Below are positions 48,001 to 56,756 of a DNA stretch of 64,000 bases, piece after piece. A program made the position numbers and the translations under genes. Source of the stretch: Cellulomonas sp. Its GTDB lineage: Bacteria; Actinomycetota; Actinomycetes; Actinomycetales; Cellulomonadaceae. The DNA lies in assembly GCF_015234515.1 (NCBI RefSeq), contig NZ_JADGMY010000033.1, forward strand, positions 1 through 64,000, in the 5' to 3' direction. The notes below the pieces were generated by a model. That model did no database searches, was not told the origin of the DNA, and was given only the letters and a program-made list of their open reading frames with translations. Position 1 is the first letter of the stretch. The number at the start of each line of letters is the position of its first letter.

Positions 48001-48213
48001 GTGACGCGTGACGACGAGCCCATCCGCCTCGGCCAGTTCCTCAAGCTCGGCGGTATCGCCGAGACCGGTGGTCACGCCCGCGCACTGCTCGACGACGGCG
48101 CCGTCACCGTGAACGGCGAGCCCGAGTCCCGCCGCGGCCGGCAGCTGCGGCCCGGCGACGTCGTGGAGGTCGACCTCCCGAACGGCGTGCAGCGCGCGAC
48201 CGTCAAGGGCTGA
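48001..48213 (+). CDS. S4-domain RNA-binding protein (YbcJ-like)
   Basis: A 70-residue stand-alone S4 domain: IRLGQFLKLGGIAETGGHARALLDDGAVTVNGEPESRRGRQL-type run with the usual basic loop and GDVV end. Such small proteins bind structured RNA, often with rRNA or ribosome quality-control roles; the target is unknown. GTG start at 48001. No Shine-Dalgarno; CACACT lies six bases before it, a poor -10. It is divergent from hisD and converges on dnaE. Confidence 0.85.
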   Translation: MTRDDEPIRLGQFLKLGGIAETGGHARALLDDGAVTVNGEPESRRGRQLRPGDVVEVDLPNGVQRATVKG

Positions 48214-48221
48214 CGCGTACC

Positions 48222-51200
48222 TCAGGACGCCAGGCAGCTCGGTCCCAGCAGCGCCTTGAGGTCGCCGAACAGCGAGGGCGACCGCTCGACGCGCAGACCG
48301 TCCTCGAGCCGCATGATCACCGCGCGGCCGGGGCTCGTCAGGCGCAGGTGCACCTCCGTCACCCCAGGGTGCGTCGAGAGCACCTCGCGCAACCGGTCCA
48401 CCACGGGGGGCGTGCAGCGCCCCTCGGTCAGCGACACGACGACCGGCGAGTCCGCGGCCTGCGAGGTGTCGGGGATCGACACCTCCATCGCCTGCAGCTG
48501 CATCGTGTCGTCGCGACGCCGCACCCTGCCGCGCACGACGAGCACGGCGTCCTCGGCCAGCACGGTCGAGTACGCCAGGTAGGTCTCGCCGAAGAACATG
48601 ATCTCGACTGAGCCCTCCATGTCCTCCAGGGTCACCGCCGCCCAGGGGTTGCCCTGCTTGGACATCTTGCGCTGCAGGCTCGTCACCAGGCCCGCGACCA
48701 CGACGGTGGACCCGTCCGGCCGCGCCTCGTCCGCGTTCAGCGTCGCGATCGAGACGTCGGCCTGCGCCGAGAGCACGTGCTCGAGCCCCGACAGCGGGTG
48801 GTCCGACACGTACAGGCCGAGCATCTCGCGCTCGAACGCCAGACGCTGCTTCTTGTCCCAGTCCGGCAGGTCGGGGATCGTCACGGCGATGCCCGAGCCG
48901 GTCTCGTCCTCACCGGCCAGGTCGGCGAACAGGTCGAACTGGCCGGTCGCCTCCTTGCGCTTGACGTCGATGACCGCGTCGACCGCCTGCTCGTGCACGA
49001 GCAGCAGCGCGCGGCGCGGGTGCCCCAGCGCGTCGAACGCCCCCGCCTTGATGAGCGACTCGATGGTCCGCTTGTTGCAGACGACGGCCGGCACCTTGTC
49101 GAGGAAGTCCGTGAACGACGTGAACGCGCCCTTCTCCTCGCGTGCGGCGACGATCGCGTCGACCACGTTCGCCCCGACGTTGCGCACGGCCGTGAGCCCG
49201 AACCGGATGTCGGTGCCGACCGCCGTGAAGTTCGCGGACGACGAGTTCACGTCGGGCGGCAGCACCGTGATGCCCATGTGGCGGCACTCGCCGAGGTACA
49301 GCGCCGACTTGTCCTTGTCGTCGCGCACGCTCGTGAGCAGCGCGGCCATGTACTCGGTCGGGTAGTTGGCCTTGAGGTACGCCGTCCAGTAGGACACGAC
49401 GCCGTACGCCGCGGAGTGCGCCTTGTTGAACGCGTACCCCGCGAACGGCACGAGGACGTCCCACACCGCCTGGATCGCGGCGTCGGAGTACCCGCGCTCG
49501 CGCATGCCCGCCTGGAAGGGGACGAACTCCTTGTCGAGCACCTCCTGCTTCTTCTTGCCCATGGCGCGACGCAGCAGGTCGGCCTGTCCGAGCGAGTAGC
49601 CGGCCAGCACCTGGGCGGCCTTCTGCACCTGCTCCTGGTACACGATCAGGCCGTGCGTGACGCCCACCACGTCCTGGAGCGGCTCGACCAGCTCGGGGTG
49701 GATCGGCTCGATCTCCTGCAGGCCGTTCTTGCGCAGCGCGTAGTTGACGTGCGAGTTCATGCCCATCGGCCCCGGGCGGTACAGCGCGATGACGGCCGAG
49801 ATGTCCTCGAAGTTGTCGGGACGCATCTGCCGCAGCAGCGACCGCATCGGCCCACCGTCGAGCTGGAACACCCCGAGGGTGTCACCGCGGCCCAGCAGCT
49901 CGTAGGTCGGCGGGTCGTCCAGCGGCACCTCCTCGATGAGGATCGCGGGCTTGCCGTTCATCACGATGTTCTCGAGCGCGTCGTCGAGGATCGTGAGGTT
50001 GCGCAGGCCGAGGAAGTCCATCTTGATCAGCCCGAGCGCCTCGGACGCCGGCTGGTCGAACTGCGTGATGATCGCGCCGTCCTGCGGACGCTTCATGATC
50101 GGGATGATGTCGATCAGCGGCTCGCTGGACATGATGACGCCGGCCGCGTGCACGCCCCACTGCCGCTTGAGGTTCTCCAGGCCGCGCGCGGTCTCGAGCA
50201 CGCGCTGCGCCTCGGGGTCCGCCGCGACGACCTGCCGGAACTCGTCGGCCTCCGCGTACCGCGGGTGCTCCGGGTCGTACATGCCCGACAGCGGGATGTC
50301 CTTGCCCATGACGGGCGGCGGCATCGCCTTGGTGAGCTTCTCCCCCATGGCGAACGGGAAGCCGAGCACGCGCGACGCGTCCTTGAGCGCCTGCTTGGCC
50401 TTGATGGTGCCGTAGGTGACGATCTGGCAGACCCGGTCGTCGCCGTACTTGTCGCTGACGTAGCGGATGACCTCGCCGCGGCGGCGCTCGTCGAAGTCGA
50501 CGTCGACGTCGGGCCAGGAGACGCGCTCGGGGTTGAGGAACCGCTCGAAGATCAGACCGTGCTCGAGCGGGTCGAGCTCGGTGATGCCGACCGCGTAGGA
50601 CGCCATGGACCCGGCGGCCGAGCCACGACCTGGCCCCACCCGGATGCCCTGCTTCTTGGCCCAGTTGATGAAGTCGGCGACGACGAGGAAGTAGCCCGAG
50701 AAACCGAGCTGGGTGATGACACCCGTCTCGTAGTCCGCCTGCTTGCGCACGGCGTCCGGGACCGAGCCGTGGTACCGACGCAGGAGGCCGTTCTCGACCT
50801 CCTTGATGAACCACGAGTCCTCGTTCTCCCCGGCCGGGACGGGGAAGCGTGGCATGTAGTTGGCGTCGGTGTTGAACTTCACCTCGCACTGCTCGGCGAT
50901 CCGCAGCGTGTTGTCGCACGCCTCGGGCAGCTCGGCCCACGTGCGGCGCATCTCGGCGGCCGACTGCACGTAGTACCCCGTGCCACCGAACGCGAACCGC
51001 GAGCCCCCCTGGTCGCTCGTGGGCTCGTCGAGCGTCGAGCCCGACTGCACCGCGAGCAGGACCTCGTGCGCGTGCGCGTCCTCCTGCCGCGTGTAGTGCA
51101 GGTCGTTCGTCGCGACGAGCGGCGCCCCGACGCTCTCGGCGACACGCAGGAGGTCCTTGATCACCCGGCGCTCGATGTCGAGGCCGTGGTCCATGACCTC

Positions 51201-51785
51201 GATGTAGAAGTAGTCCTTGCCGAAGATGTCCTGCAGCTCGCCGGCGGTGCGCACGGCCTCGTCGTAGTGCCCCAGACGCAGCCTCGTCTGGATCTCGCCC
51301 GACGGGCACCCGCTCGTCGCGATCATGCCCTCGGAGTACCGGGACAGCAGCTCACGGTCCATGCGGGGCCACTTGCCCATCTGCCCCTCGACCGAGGCCA
51401 GCGACCCCATCCGGAAGAGGTTGTGCATGCCCTCGGTCGTGCGGCTCAGCAGCGTCAGGTGCGTGTAGGCGCCGCGTGCCGAGACGTCGTCGGCCGCCTG
51501 GTGCGCCTCGCCCCAGCGCACCCGGTTCTGGTCGAACCGGCTGGTGCCGGGTGTGACGTACGCCTCGAGGCCGATGATCGGCTTGATGCCGCGATCGGTC
51601 GCCTTCTGCCAGAACTCGAACGCACCGAACAGGTACCCGTGGTCGGTGATCGCCATCGCCGTCTGACCCAGGCGTGCAGCTTCGTCGAGCATCTCGCCGA
51701 TGCGCGCCGCACCGTCGAGCATCGAGTACTCGCTGTGCACGTGGAGGTGGACGAAGGACGGGTCCGGGGATCCTCCAGCAGCCAT
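48222..51785 (-). CDS. dnaE: DNA polymerase III alpha subunit
   Basis: Replicative polymerase (DnaE1 type), 1187 residues. N-terminal PHP domain (FVHLHVHSEYSMLDGAARIGEML, 10-32), polymerase palm with the catalytic Asp triplet region in GRGSAAGSMASYAVG and SWPDVDVDFDERRRGEVI (around 390-445), fingers, tandem HhH and a C-terminal OB-fold (VAGLVTSLQRKMSKQG). Full length and intact. The ATG at 51785 fits the family start. Single gene between an S4 gene and the RluA-type gene. Confidence 0.97.
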   Translation of the reverse strand: MAAGGSPDPSFVHLHVHSEYSMLDGAARIGEMLDEAARLGQTAMAITDHGYLFGAFEFWQKATDRGIKPIIGLEAYVTPGTSRFDQNRVRWGEAHQAADDVSARGAYTHLTLLSRTTEGMHNLFRMGSLASVEGQMGKWPRMDRELLSRYSEGMIATSGCPSGEIQTRLRLGHYDEAVRTAGELQDIFGKDYFYIEVMDHGLDIERRVIKDLLRVAESVGAPLVATNDLHYTRQEDAHAHEVLLAVQSGSTLDEPTSDQGGSRFAFGGTGYYVQSAAEMRRTWAELPEACDNTLRIAEQCEVKFNTDANYMPRFPVPAGENEDSWFIKEVENGLLRRYHGSVPDAVRKQADYETGVITQLGFSGYFLVVADFINWAKKQGIRVGPGRGSAAGSMASYAVGITELDPLEHGLIFERFLNPERVSWPDVDVDFDERRRGEVIRYVSDKYGDDRVCQIVTYGTIKAKQALKDASRVLGFPFAMGEKLTKAMPPPVMGKDIPLSGMYDPEHPRYAEADEFRQVVAADPEAQRVLETARGLENLKRQWGVHAAGVIMSSEPLIDIIPIMKRPQDGAIITQFDQPASEALGLIKMDFLGLRNLTILDDALENIVMNGKPAILIEEVPLDDPPTYELLGRGDTLGVFQLDGGPMRSLLRQMRPDNFEDISAVIALYRPGPMGMNSHVNYALRKNGLQEIEPIHPELVEPLQDVVGVTHGLIVYQEQVQKAAQVLAGYSLGQADLLRRAMGKKKQEVLDKEFVPFQAGMRERGYSDAAIQAVWDVLVPFAGYAFNKAHSAAYGVVSYWTAYLKANYPTEYMAALLTSVRDDKDKSALYLGECRHMGITVLPPDVNSSSANFTAVGTDIRFGLTAVRNVGANVVDAIVAAREEKGAFTSFTDFLDKVPAVVCNKRTIESLIKAGAFDALGHPRRALLLVHEQAVDAVIDVKRKEATGQFDLFADLAGEDETGSGIAVTIPDLPDWDKKQRLAFEREMLGLYVSDHPLSGLEHVLSAQADVSIATLNADEARPDGSTVVVAGLVTSLQRKMSKQGNPWAAVTLEDMEGSVEIMFFGETYLAYSTVLAEDAVLVVRGRVRRRDDTMQLQAMEVSIPDTSQAADSPVVVSLTEGRCTPPVVDRLREVLSTHPGVTEVHLRLTSPGRAVIMRLEDGLRVERSPSLFGDLKALLGPSCLAS

Positions 51786-51815
51786 GCGGGCGATCCTACG
51801 TCGCCCCGCCGACGC

Positions 51816-52751
51816 TCAGGCGTACTCACCCCGGAGCGTCTCGAGGCCCGCGACGAGGTCGGCGGGATACTCGCTCGTCGCCTCGAACCACTGCCCGGTC
51901 CCCGGGTGCTCGAACCCGAGGCGCACCGCGTGCAGCCACTGCCGGGTCACGCCCAGACGCGCGGCCAGCGCCGGGTCCGCGCCGTACGTGAGGTCGCCCA
52001 CGAGGCTGTGCCGCAGCGCCGCGAAGTGCACACGGATCTGGTGCGTGCGGCCCGTCTCGAGGTGCACCTCGACCAGCGAGGCGCCCGGCAGCATCTCGAG
52101 GACCTCGTAGTGCGTGATGGACGGCTTGCCGTCCGCGACGACGGCGAACTTCCAGTCCGACGACGGGTGACGCCCGATCGGCGCGTCGATCGTGCCCGTC
52201 GTCGGCGACGGGTGGCCCTGCGCGAGCGCGTGGTAGACCTTCTCGACCGTGCGCTCCTTGAACGCGCGCTTGAGGACCGTGTACGCGTGCTCGCTCTTGG
52301 CGACGACCATGAGCCCCGACGTGCCGGCGTCCAACCGGTGCACGATGCCCTGCCGCTCGGCCGCACCGGACGTCGAGATCCGGTAGCCGGTCGCGGCGAG
52401 CGCGCCGACCACCGTCGGACCGGACCACCCCGGCGACGGGTGGGCCGCGACGCCGACGGGCTTGTCGATGACGACGACGTCCTCGTCGTCGTGCACGATG
52501 CGCATGCCGGGCACCGGCTCGGGCACCACCACAGGGGTCGCCGGCGCGGACGGCGTCAGGTCGACCTCGAGGTACGCACCGGCGACGAGCCGGTCCGACT
52601 TGCCGACCGGCCTGCCGTCGACCCGCACGCAGCCCTCGGCCGCCAGCTCGGCTGCACGGGTCCGCGAGAGCCCGAGGAGGCGCGCCAGAGCGGCGTCCAC
52701 GCGCTCCCCGGCCAGTCCGTCGGGCACGGGCAGGGCTCGCGTGCCGCTCAC
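51816..52751 (-). CDS. RluA-family 23S rRNA/tRNA pseudouridine synthase (RluD-like)
   Basis: Isomerises uridine to pseudouridine in RNA. 311 residues: N-terminal S4 domain (about 14-65, ERVDAALARLLGLSRTRA), then the catalytic domain with D141 in GIVHRLDAGTSGLMVVAK and ETGRTHQIRVHFA. RluD-type layout; the exact target is not predictable. GTG 52751 overlaps the lspA stop (GTGA), the usual lspA-rluD pairing. Confidence 0.92.
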   Translation of the reverse strand: MSGTRALPVPDGLAGERVDAALARLLGLSRTRAAELAAEGCVRVDGRPVGKSDRLVAGAYLEVDLTPSAPATPVVVPEPVPGMRIVHDDEDVVVIDKPVGVAAHPSPGWSGPTVVGALAATGYRISTSGAAERQGIVHRLDAGTSGLMVVAKSEHAYTVLKRAFKERTVEKVYHALAQGHPSPTTGTIDAPIGRHPSSDWKFAVVADGKPSITHYEVLEMLPGASLVEVHLETGRTHQIRVHFAALRHSLVGDLTYGADPALAARLGVTRQWLHAVRLGFEHPGTGQWFEATSEYPADLVAGLETLRGEYA

Positions 52752-53464
52752 CGGGCACCGCCGGTCGCGTCGTCCGGGCCGGCAGGATCCTGGTGCCGGT
52801 CGTCTCGCGTGCCGTCGACATCCTCGTGGTGCCGGTCGTCTCGCGTGCCGTCGACATCCTCGTGGTGCCGGTCACGCGTGCCGTCGACGTGGATGCCGCG
52901 CGCGGTGAGCCACACCACGAGCACGGCCGCGACGACGATCGCGATGTCCGCGACGTTGCCGATGAAGAGCCGCCCGTACGCGAGGAAGTCGATGACGTGC
53001 CCGTGCAGCGGGCCAGGTTCGCGCACCATGCGGTCGACAAGGTTGCCCAGCGCGCCGCCGAGCAGGAGCCCGAGCGCGACGGCCCACCCTCGCGACCCCA
53101 GACGGCGTGACACCCGCACGATCACCACGACCACCGCGGTCGCCACCAGGGTGAGCGCCCACGTCATGCCGCTCGCGATGGACAGCGCCGCCCCGTCGTT
53201 GCGGATCAGCTGGAGGCCGAGGAGGTCACCGACCAACGGCGTGCGCACACGCGGTTCCAGTGCGGCCACGGCCCACACCTTCGTGAGCTGGTCGACCAGG
53301 AGCACCAGGGCCGTGAGCACCGCGAAGAGGCGCAGCAGTGCACGACGACGCCGGGGGTCGACCCCGGTCTCGGGGCCGACCCCCGGCGCATCGCCGTCCG
53401 CGGCCGACCCGTCGGCCCGCTCGTACTCGTCGGGCAGGGTCGTCTCGTCGTCCGTCGTGGGCAC
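52748..53464 (-). CDS. lspA: Lipoprotein signal peptidase II with repeat tail
   Basis: Membrane aspartyl protease that removes signal peptides from prolipoproteins. 238 residues, with four membrane helices between about 42 and 188 and catalytic D144 (GGALGNLVDRM) and D173 (FIGNVADIAI). Typical length is 160-200. Extra sequence is a charged N-terminus (1-40) and a C-terminal tail (192-238) built from repeats of DVDGTRDDRHHE. GTG start at 53464. Likely client in the window: the lipoprotein protease at 38704. Confidence 0.93.
   Translation of the reverse strand: MPTTDDETTLPDEYERADGSAADGDAPGVGPETGVDPRRRRALLRLFAVLTALVLLVDQLTKVWAVAALEPRVRTPLVGDLLGLQLIRNDGAALSIASGMTWALTLVATAVVVVIVRVSRRLGSRGWAVALGLLLGGALGNLVDRMVREPGPLHGHVIDFLAYGRLFIGNVADIAIVVAAVLVVWLTARGIHVDGTRDRHHEDVDGTRDDRHHEDVDGTRDDRHQDPAGPDDATGGAR
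52791..52889. repeat. 36-bp tandem repeat inside lspA
   Basis: Units at 52791-52826 and 52827-52862 are identical over 36 bases; a third, shortened and diverged copy runs from 52863 to about 52889. They encode 12-residue DVDGTRDDRHHE repeats in the LspA C-terminal tail. The unit is a whole number of codons, so copy changes keep the frame. Confidence 0.9.
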
Positions 53465-53484
53465 TGCTGGAGTCTACGGGCGGC

Positions 53485-53943
53485 TCAGCGTCGCTCCTCC
53501 CGCTGCTTGCAGGCCACGCACAGCATCGCGCGCGGGAACGCCTGCAGGCGCGCCTTGCCGATCGCCTGCCCGCAGGACTCGCAGGCACCGAACGTGCCCG
53601 CCGCCAGGCGGTCGAGCGCGTGCACGGTCTGGTCCAGCAGGTCGCGCGTGTTGTTGACGAGCGTGAGCTCGTGCTCACGCTCCAGCGCGGACGAGCCGGA
53701 GTCCGCCTGGTCGTCCCCGGCACCGTCGCCGGAGTTGCGCAGCAGGTCGGACAGCTCAGCACCGGCCGCGATCAGCTCGGCAGCGAGCCGTTCGCGGTCA
53801 GCGGCGAGGTCGGCGGCGACCTCGTCGATCTCGCTGCGGGTCCACGGAGCCTCGCCGTCACGTACCGGCAGAAGCCCTATCAGTGCGTCCCGCTGCTCGT
53901 CGGACCCCATCGTCAGTGTGCTCAAAGCGTCGTTCATTGTCAC
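53485..53943 (-). CDS. DksA/TraR-type zinc-finger protein
   Basis: A 152-residue protein with an acidic N-terminal part, a coiled-coil helical hairpin (about 60-115) and a C-terminal C4 zinc finger CESCGQAIGKARL...CVACK, the DksA/TraR layout. Relatives bind RNA polymerase through its secondary channel or act in division-cluster regulation; the exact role here is unknown. GTG 53943 (VTMNDAL) has GGGGGGA six bases upstream, so it is preferred over ATG 53937. It lies between lspA and divIVA, as is common in high-GC Gram-positives. Confidence 0.85.
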   Translation of the reverse strand: MTMNDALSTLTMGSDEQRDALIGLLPVRDGEAPWTRSEIDEVAADLAADRERLAAELIAAGAELSDLLRNSGDGAGDDQADSGSSALEREHELTLVNNTRDLLDQTVHALDRLAAGTFGACESCGQAIGKARLQAFPRAMLCVACKQREERR

Positions 53944-54102
53944 GGACGTTCCCCCCGTCTCGAGTCCCGCGACTTTATGCGCGTCTGCGTCCGGGCACAA
54001 CAGCACGAGTCGGGCGGCGCCCGAGGGCGACACGCCGGGGCGACCAGCACGGCCGCCCGCCGGGGGCACCGGGAGCAGACCTGCGGTGCCGAGGCACGAC
54101 GA

Positions 54103-54136
54103 CGCCGCCGGGGACGGGCACGCGTCCCCGGCGGCG
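54103..54136 (-). terminator. divIVA terminator
   Basis: Perfect 13-base stem CGCCGCCGGGGAC (54103-54115) / GTCCCCGGCGGCG (54124-54136), loop 8 bases, directly after the divIVA stop. Confidence 0.88.
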
Positions 54137-54144
54137 GAGTCGGA

Positions 54145-54837
54145 TCAGATGCTCTGGCTCTCCGGCATCGGCTGGCCCTGGCCCGAGCGCGGCGGCAGTG
54201 CGTTGCCGCGGTTCTCCAGGTCGCCGAGGAGGTTCTCGAGGTAGCTCTTGAGCCGCGTGCGGTAGTCCCGCTCGAAGACCCGCAGCTCGTCGATCTTGCG
54301 CTCCAGCAGCGAGCGCTCCTGCTCGAGCTGCCCGAGGGTGCGCTGCGACGTCTCCTCGGCCTCGCGGACGATGCGGTTGGCGCGGGTCTTCGCCTCGTTG
54401 ATGAGGCGGTCCGACTCTTCCTGCCCGCTGCGCACGTAGTCGTCGTGGAGCTTCTGCGCGAGGGCCAGCATGCCGGTGGCCGACTCGGGCTCGTTGCCGC
54501 GCACCGGCGCAGACACGGAGGCGACCGGCGGCTGGGCCATCGCGGGTACGGGTGCGGGCGCTGCCTGCACGGGGGCCGGAGCCGGCGTCGGCTCGGGGAC
54601 CGGCTCGGGCTTCGGGGCGGGCGCCTGCTGCTGCGCGCCCGCACGGCTGAGCTCGGCGATGCGGCGCTCGGCAGCGGCCAGCTTCGTCTTCAGGTCCTCG
54701 TTCTCGCCCTGGACGTCCCGCAGGGTGTTGACGACCTCGTCCAGGAAGTCGTCGACCTCGTCCTGGTCGTACCCTTCCCGGAACTTCGTCGCCTGGAACT
54801 TCTTGTTCAGGACGTCGTCTGCGGTGAGCAGTGCCAT
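54145..54837 (-). CDS. divIVA: DivIVA/Wag31 polar growth protein
   Basis: Coiled-coil protein that marks curved membrane at poles and septum and directs cell-wall growth. 230 residues: conserved N-terminal DivIVA domain (MALLTADDVLNKKFQ, FREGYDQDEVDDFLDEV), first coiled coil, a Pro/Ala-rich linker (about 78-115), second coiled coil (about 130-215). ATG 54837 with GAGGTGA upstream; 49 in-frame codons further upstream are not conserved-looking. It closes the division gene cluster and has a terminator after it. Confidence 0.95.
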   Translation of the reverse strand: MALLTADDVLNKKFQATKFREGYDQDEVDDFLDEVVNTLRDVQGENEDLKTKLAAAERRIAELSRAGAQQQAPAPKPEPVPEPTPAPAPVQAAPAPVPAMAQPPVASVSAPVRGNEPESATGMLALAQKLHDDYVRSGQEESDRLINEAKTRANRIVREAEETSQRTLGQLEQERSLLERKIDELRVFERDYRTRLKSYLENLLGDLENRGNALPPRSGQGQPMPESQSI

Positions 54838-55003
54838 CGTCGTCACCTCTGTCGGTCGTACTGGCTCTGGCCGGCAGTCAGTCCACCGACCACCTCGGGC
54901 CACGGTAGCGGAGAATCCGGGCGGTGCACGCCCCCCGGCGCTCCTGTGGAGCGTGCCGCGCCCGGTGTCCCGGGTCGCGCGCAACGGCGTGTCGTGGGGG
55001 CGC

Positions 55004-55288
55004 TCACACGCCTCCCAGCACGTTCAGCAGCAAGGAGCAGACCAGCGCCAGGACCAGGAAGGCCAGGTCGAGCCGGACCGACCCGAGCGTCAGCGGGGGC
55101 AGGAACCTGCGGAGCAGACGCAGCGGCGGGTCGGTCACGGAGTACGTGACCTCGGCCACCACGAGAGCGACCCCCGACGGACGCCACTCGCGCGCGAAGA
55201 ACTGGACCCAGTCCAGCACGAGGCGCACGAGCAGCAGCAGGAAGAAGACGAGGACGACCAGGTACAGCAGGCTACGGATCAGGTCCAC
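55004..55288 (-). CDS. YggT family membrane protein
   Basis: A 94-residue protein with two membrane helices (5-30, LLYLVVLVFFLLLLVRLVLDWV; 70-92, LDLAFLVLALVCSLLLNVL) and the central motif TDPPLRLLRRFLPPL typical of YggT. Function unknown, but the gene stands between sepF and divIVA in many Gram-positives, suggesting a division or osmotic role. GTG start at 55288, 3 bases after the sepF stop. Confidence 0.9.
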   Translation of the reverse strand: MDLIRSLLYLVVLVFFLLLLVRLVLDWVQFFAREWRPSGVALVVAEVTYSVTDPPLRLLRRFLPPLTLGSVRLDLAFLVLALVCSLLLNVLGGV

Positions 55289-55291
55289 GCG

Positions 55292-55771
55292 TCAGCTCTG
55301 GTTGTAGAAGCCGGAGCGTGCCGCCGGTTCCGGGGAGGTCGTGGCGTCGCCGGCGAGCTCGACGTGCGCAGGCGAGAGCAGGAAGACCTTGCTCGTCACG
55401 CGCTCGATCGCGCCGTGCAGCCCGAAGATCAGGCCCGCGGAGAAGTCGACGAGGCGCTTGGCGTCCGCGTCGTCCATGTCCGTCAGGTTCATGATGACGG
55501 GCGTGCCCTCACGGAAGGCCTCGCCGATCTTGCGGGCGTCGTTGTACGACCGCGGGTGGATCGTGGTGATGCGGCGCAGGTCACCCGCTTCACGGGGTAC
55601 GGGCGCCGCCTGCACGCGCGGTGTGCGGTGCAGCGGCATCACCTGCGCCTCGTAGGTGTCCTCCGGCACGGCGACCTCCGCCTCCTCGTACTCCTCGAGG
55701 TACTCCTCGTGGTCGGACCGGTCGTCGGCCAGGCCGAGGTACAGCATCGTCTTGCGCAGCGCTCCGGCCAT
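55292..55771 (-). CDS. sepF: Cell division protein SepF
   Basis: Membrane anchor and bundling factor for FtsZ. 159 residues: N-terminal amphipathic helix AGALRKTMLYLGLA (2-15), an acidic/Tyr linker, then the globular SepF domain (about 65-145: ITTIHPRSYNDARKIGEAFREGTPVIMNLTDM, DFSAGLIFGLHGAIERV). ATG 55771 has GGGAGA about eight bases upstream; an earlier in-frame ATG (55786) does not. In this group, which lacks FtsA, SepF is the main FtsZ tether. Confidence 0.95.
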   Translation of the reverse strand: MAGALRKTMLYLGLADDRSDHEEYLEEYEEAEVAVPEDTYEAQVMPLHRTPRVQAAPVPREAGDLRRITTIHPRSYNDARKIGEAFREGTPVIMNLTDMDDADAKRLVDFSAGLIFGLHGAIERVTSKVFLLSPAHVELAGDATTSPEPAARSGFYNQS

Positions 55772-55894
55772 CGCGTCGTCTCCCATCCGCCGGGCCTCCC
55801 CGACTCCTGCGGCCCGCCTGACCACTCGAGCACCGCCGGTCCGGCCGGTGCCGGTGCGGTGCGGGAGCGGTGTCGAAACGTCCCAGCGCTGGTC

Positions 55895-55903
55895 ACGCTA
55901 GCA
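55895..55903 (-). promoter_or_regulatory. Possible sepF promoter (TGCTAGCGT)
   Basis: On the minus strand TAGCGT (55900-55895) preceded by TGC forms an extended -10 about 125 bases before sepF. The same TAGCGT serves ftsZ. No -35 found. Confidence 0.4.
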
Positions 55904-55925
55904 ACGGGTGGCAGCAGCGGCCTGC

Positions 55926-55943
55926 CGACACGCGGGCGTGTCG
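55926..55943 (-). terminator. Small hairpin after pgeF
   Basis: 7-base stem CGACACG / CGTGTCG with a 4-base loop, 17 bases past the pgeF stop; a weak terminator candidate. Confidence 0.35.
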
Positions 55944-55959
55944 CAAGCGCGTAGCGACG

Positions 55960-56751
55960 TCACCCGCTCGCTGCACGCGAGGTGTCGAGCAGCCGCACGA
56001 CCCCGGCGAACCGACCGGTCGTCGCCACACCGTCGTGCACGGCACGCCGGTGGGAGTAGAGCGCGGCGTCGCGGTAGGTGTCACGCCCGTCCACGTGGAC
56101 CGCCGACGGCGCGAGCCCGCAGCGCAGGAGGACGGCGCGCACGCCGGCAGCGAGGTCGAGCGCGGGCGTCCCGGCCGGGGTGAGGCAGGCGGCCTCGGGC
56201 ACGACGGCGGCGACCTCGTCACGCATCGCCGCGGGGACCTCGTAGGACGCACCCGCGATGCACGGCCCGATCGCGGCGGCGACGCGCGACGGGTCGGCGC
56301 CGTCACGCACCATCGCCTCGACCGTGGCCTGCAGCACGCCCGCCGCCAGGCCCTGGCGCCCTGCGTGCGCCGCTGCCGCGACGCGCGCGACGGGGTCGGC
56401 GAGCAGGACGGGGACGCAGTCCGCGACGTACACCGCGACCGCGACGGCGCCCGACCGGGTCACGAGGCCGTCGGCCCGGGTCTCGTCAGCCGTCTCCTGC
56501 GGGACCCGCACCACCCGCGCACCGTGCACCTGCGTCGCGAAGACGACCGGAGCGCCCACCCGTCGTTCGAGCGCGCGCCGGTGCGCCGTCACGACGTCCG
56601 GGTCGTCACCCACACGCATCCCGAGGTTGAGACCGCGCCACGGCCCCACGGACGTCCCACCGGCACGGGACGTGAACCCGGCGAGCACACCGGGACCGAG
56701 CTCGACGACGTCGAGAGGGACGTCGTCGAGTGGCCCCGGGCGCCCGCGCAC
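55960..56751 (-). CDS. pgeF: Laccase-domain / polyphenol oxidase family protein (YfiH, PgeF-like)
   Basis: A 263-residue copper- or zinc-binding protein of the DUF152/YfiH family. Metal residues lie in FATQVHGARV, the VYVADCVPVLL Cys and AAAHAGRQGL His; GPCIAGASYEV is also typical. E. coli YfiH corrects misincorporated L-serine in peptidoglycan precursors and human FAMIN is a purine enzyme, so its role beside ftsZ may be cell-wall quality control. GTG 56751, five bases after ftsZ. Confidence 0.9.
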   Translation of the reverse strand: MRGRPGPLDDVPLDVVELGPGVLAGFTSRAGGTSVGPWRGLNLGMRVGDDPDVVTAHRRALERRVGAPVVFATQVHGARVVRVPQETADETRADGLVTRSGAVAVAVYVADCVPVLLADPVARVAAAAHAGRQGLAAGVLQATVEAMVRDGADPSRVAAAIGPCIAGASYEVPAAMRDEVAAVVPEAACLTPAGTPALDLAAGVRAVLLRCGLAPSAVHVDGRDTYRDAALYSHRRAVHDGVATTGRFAGVVRLLDTSRAASG

Positions 56752-56756
56752 GCGTC

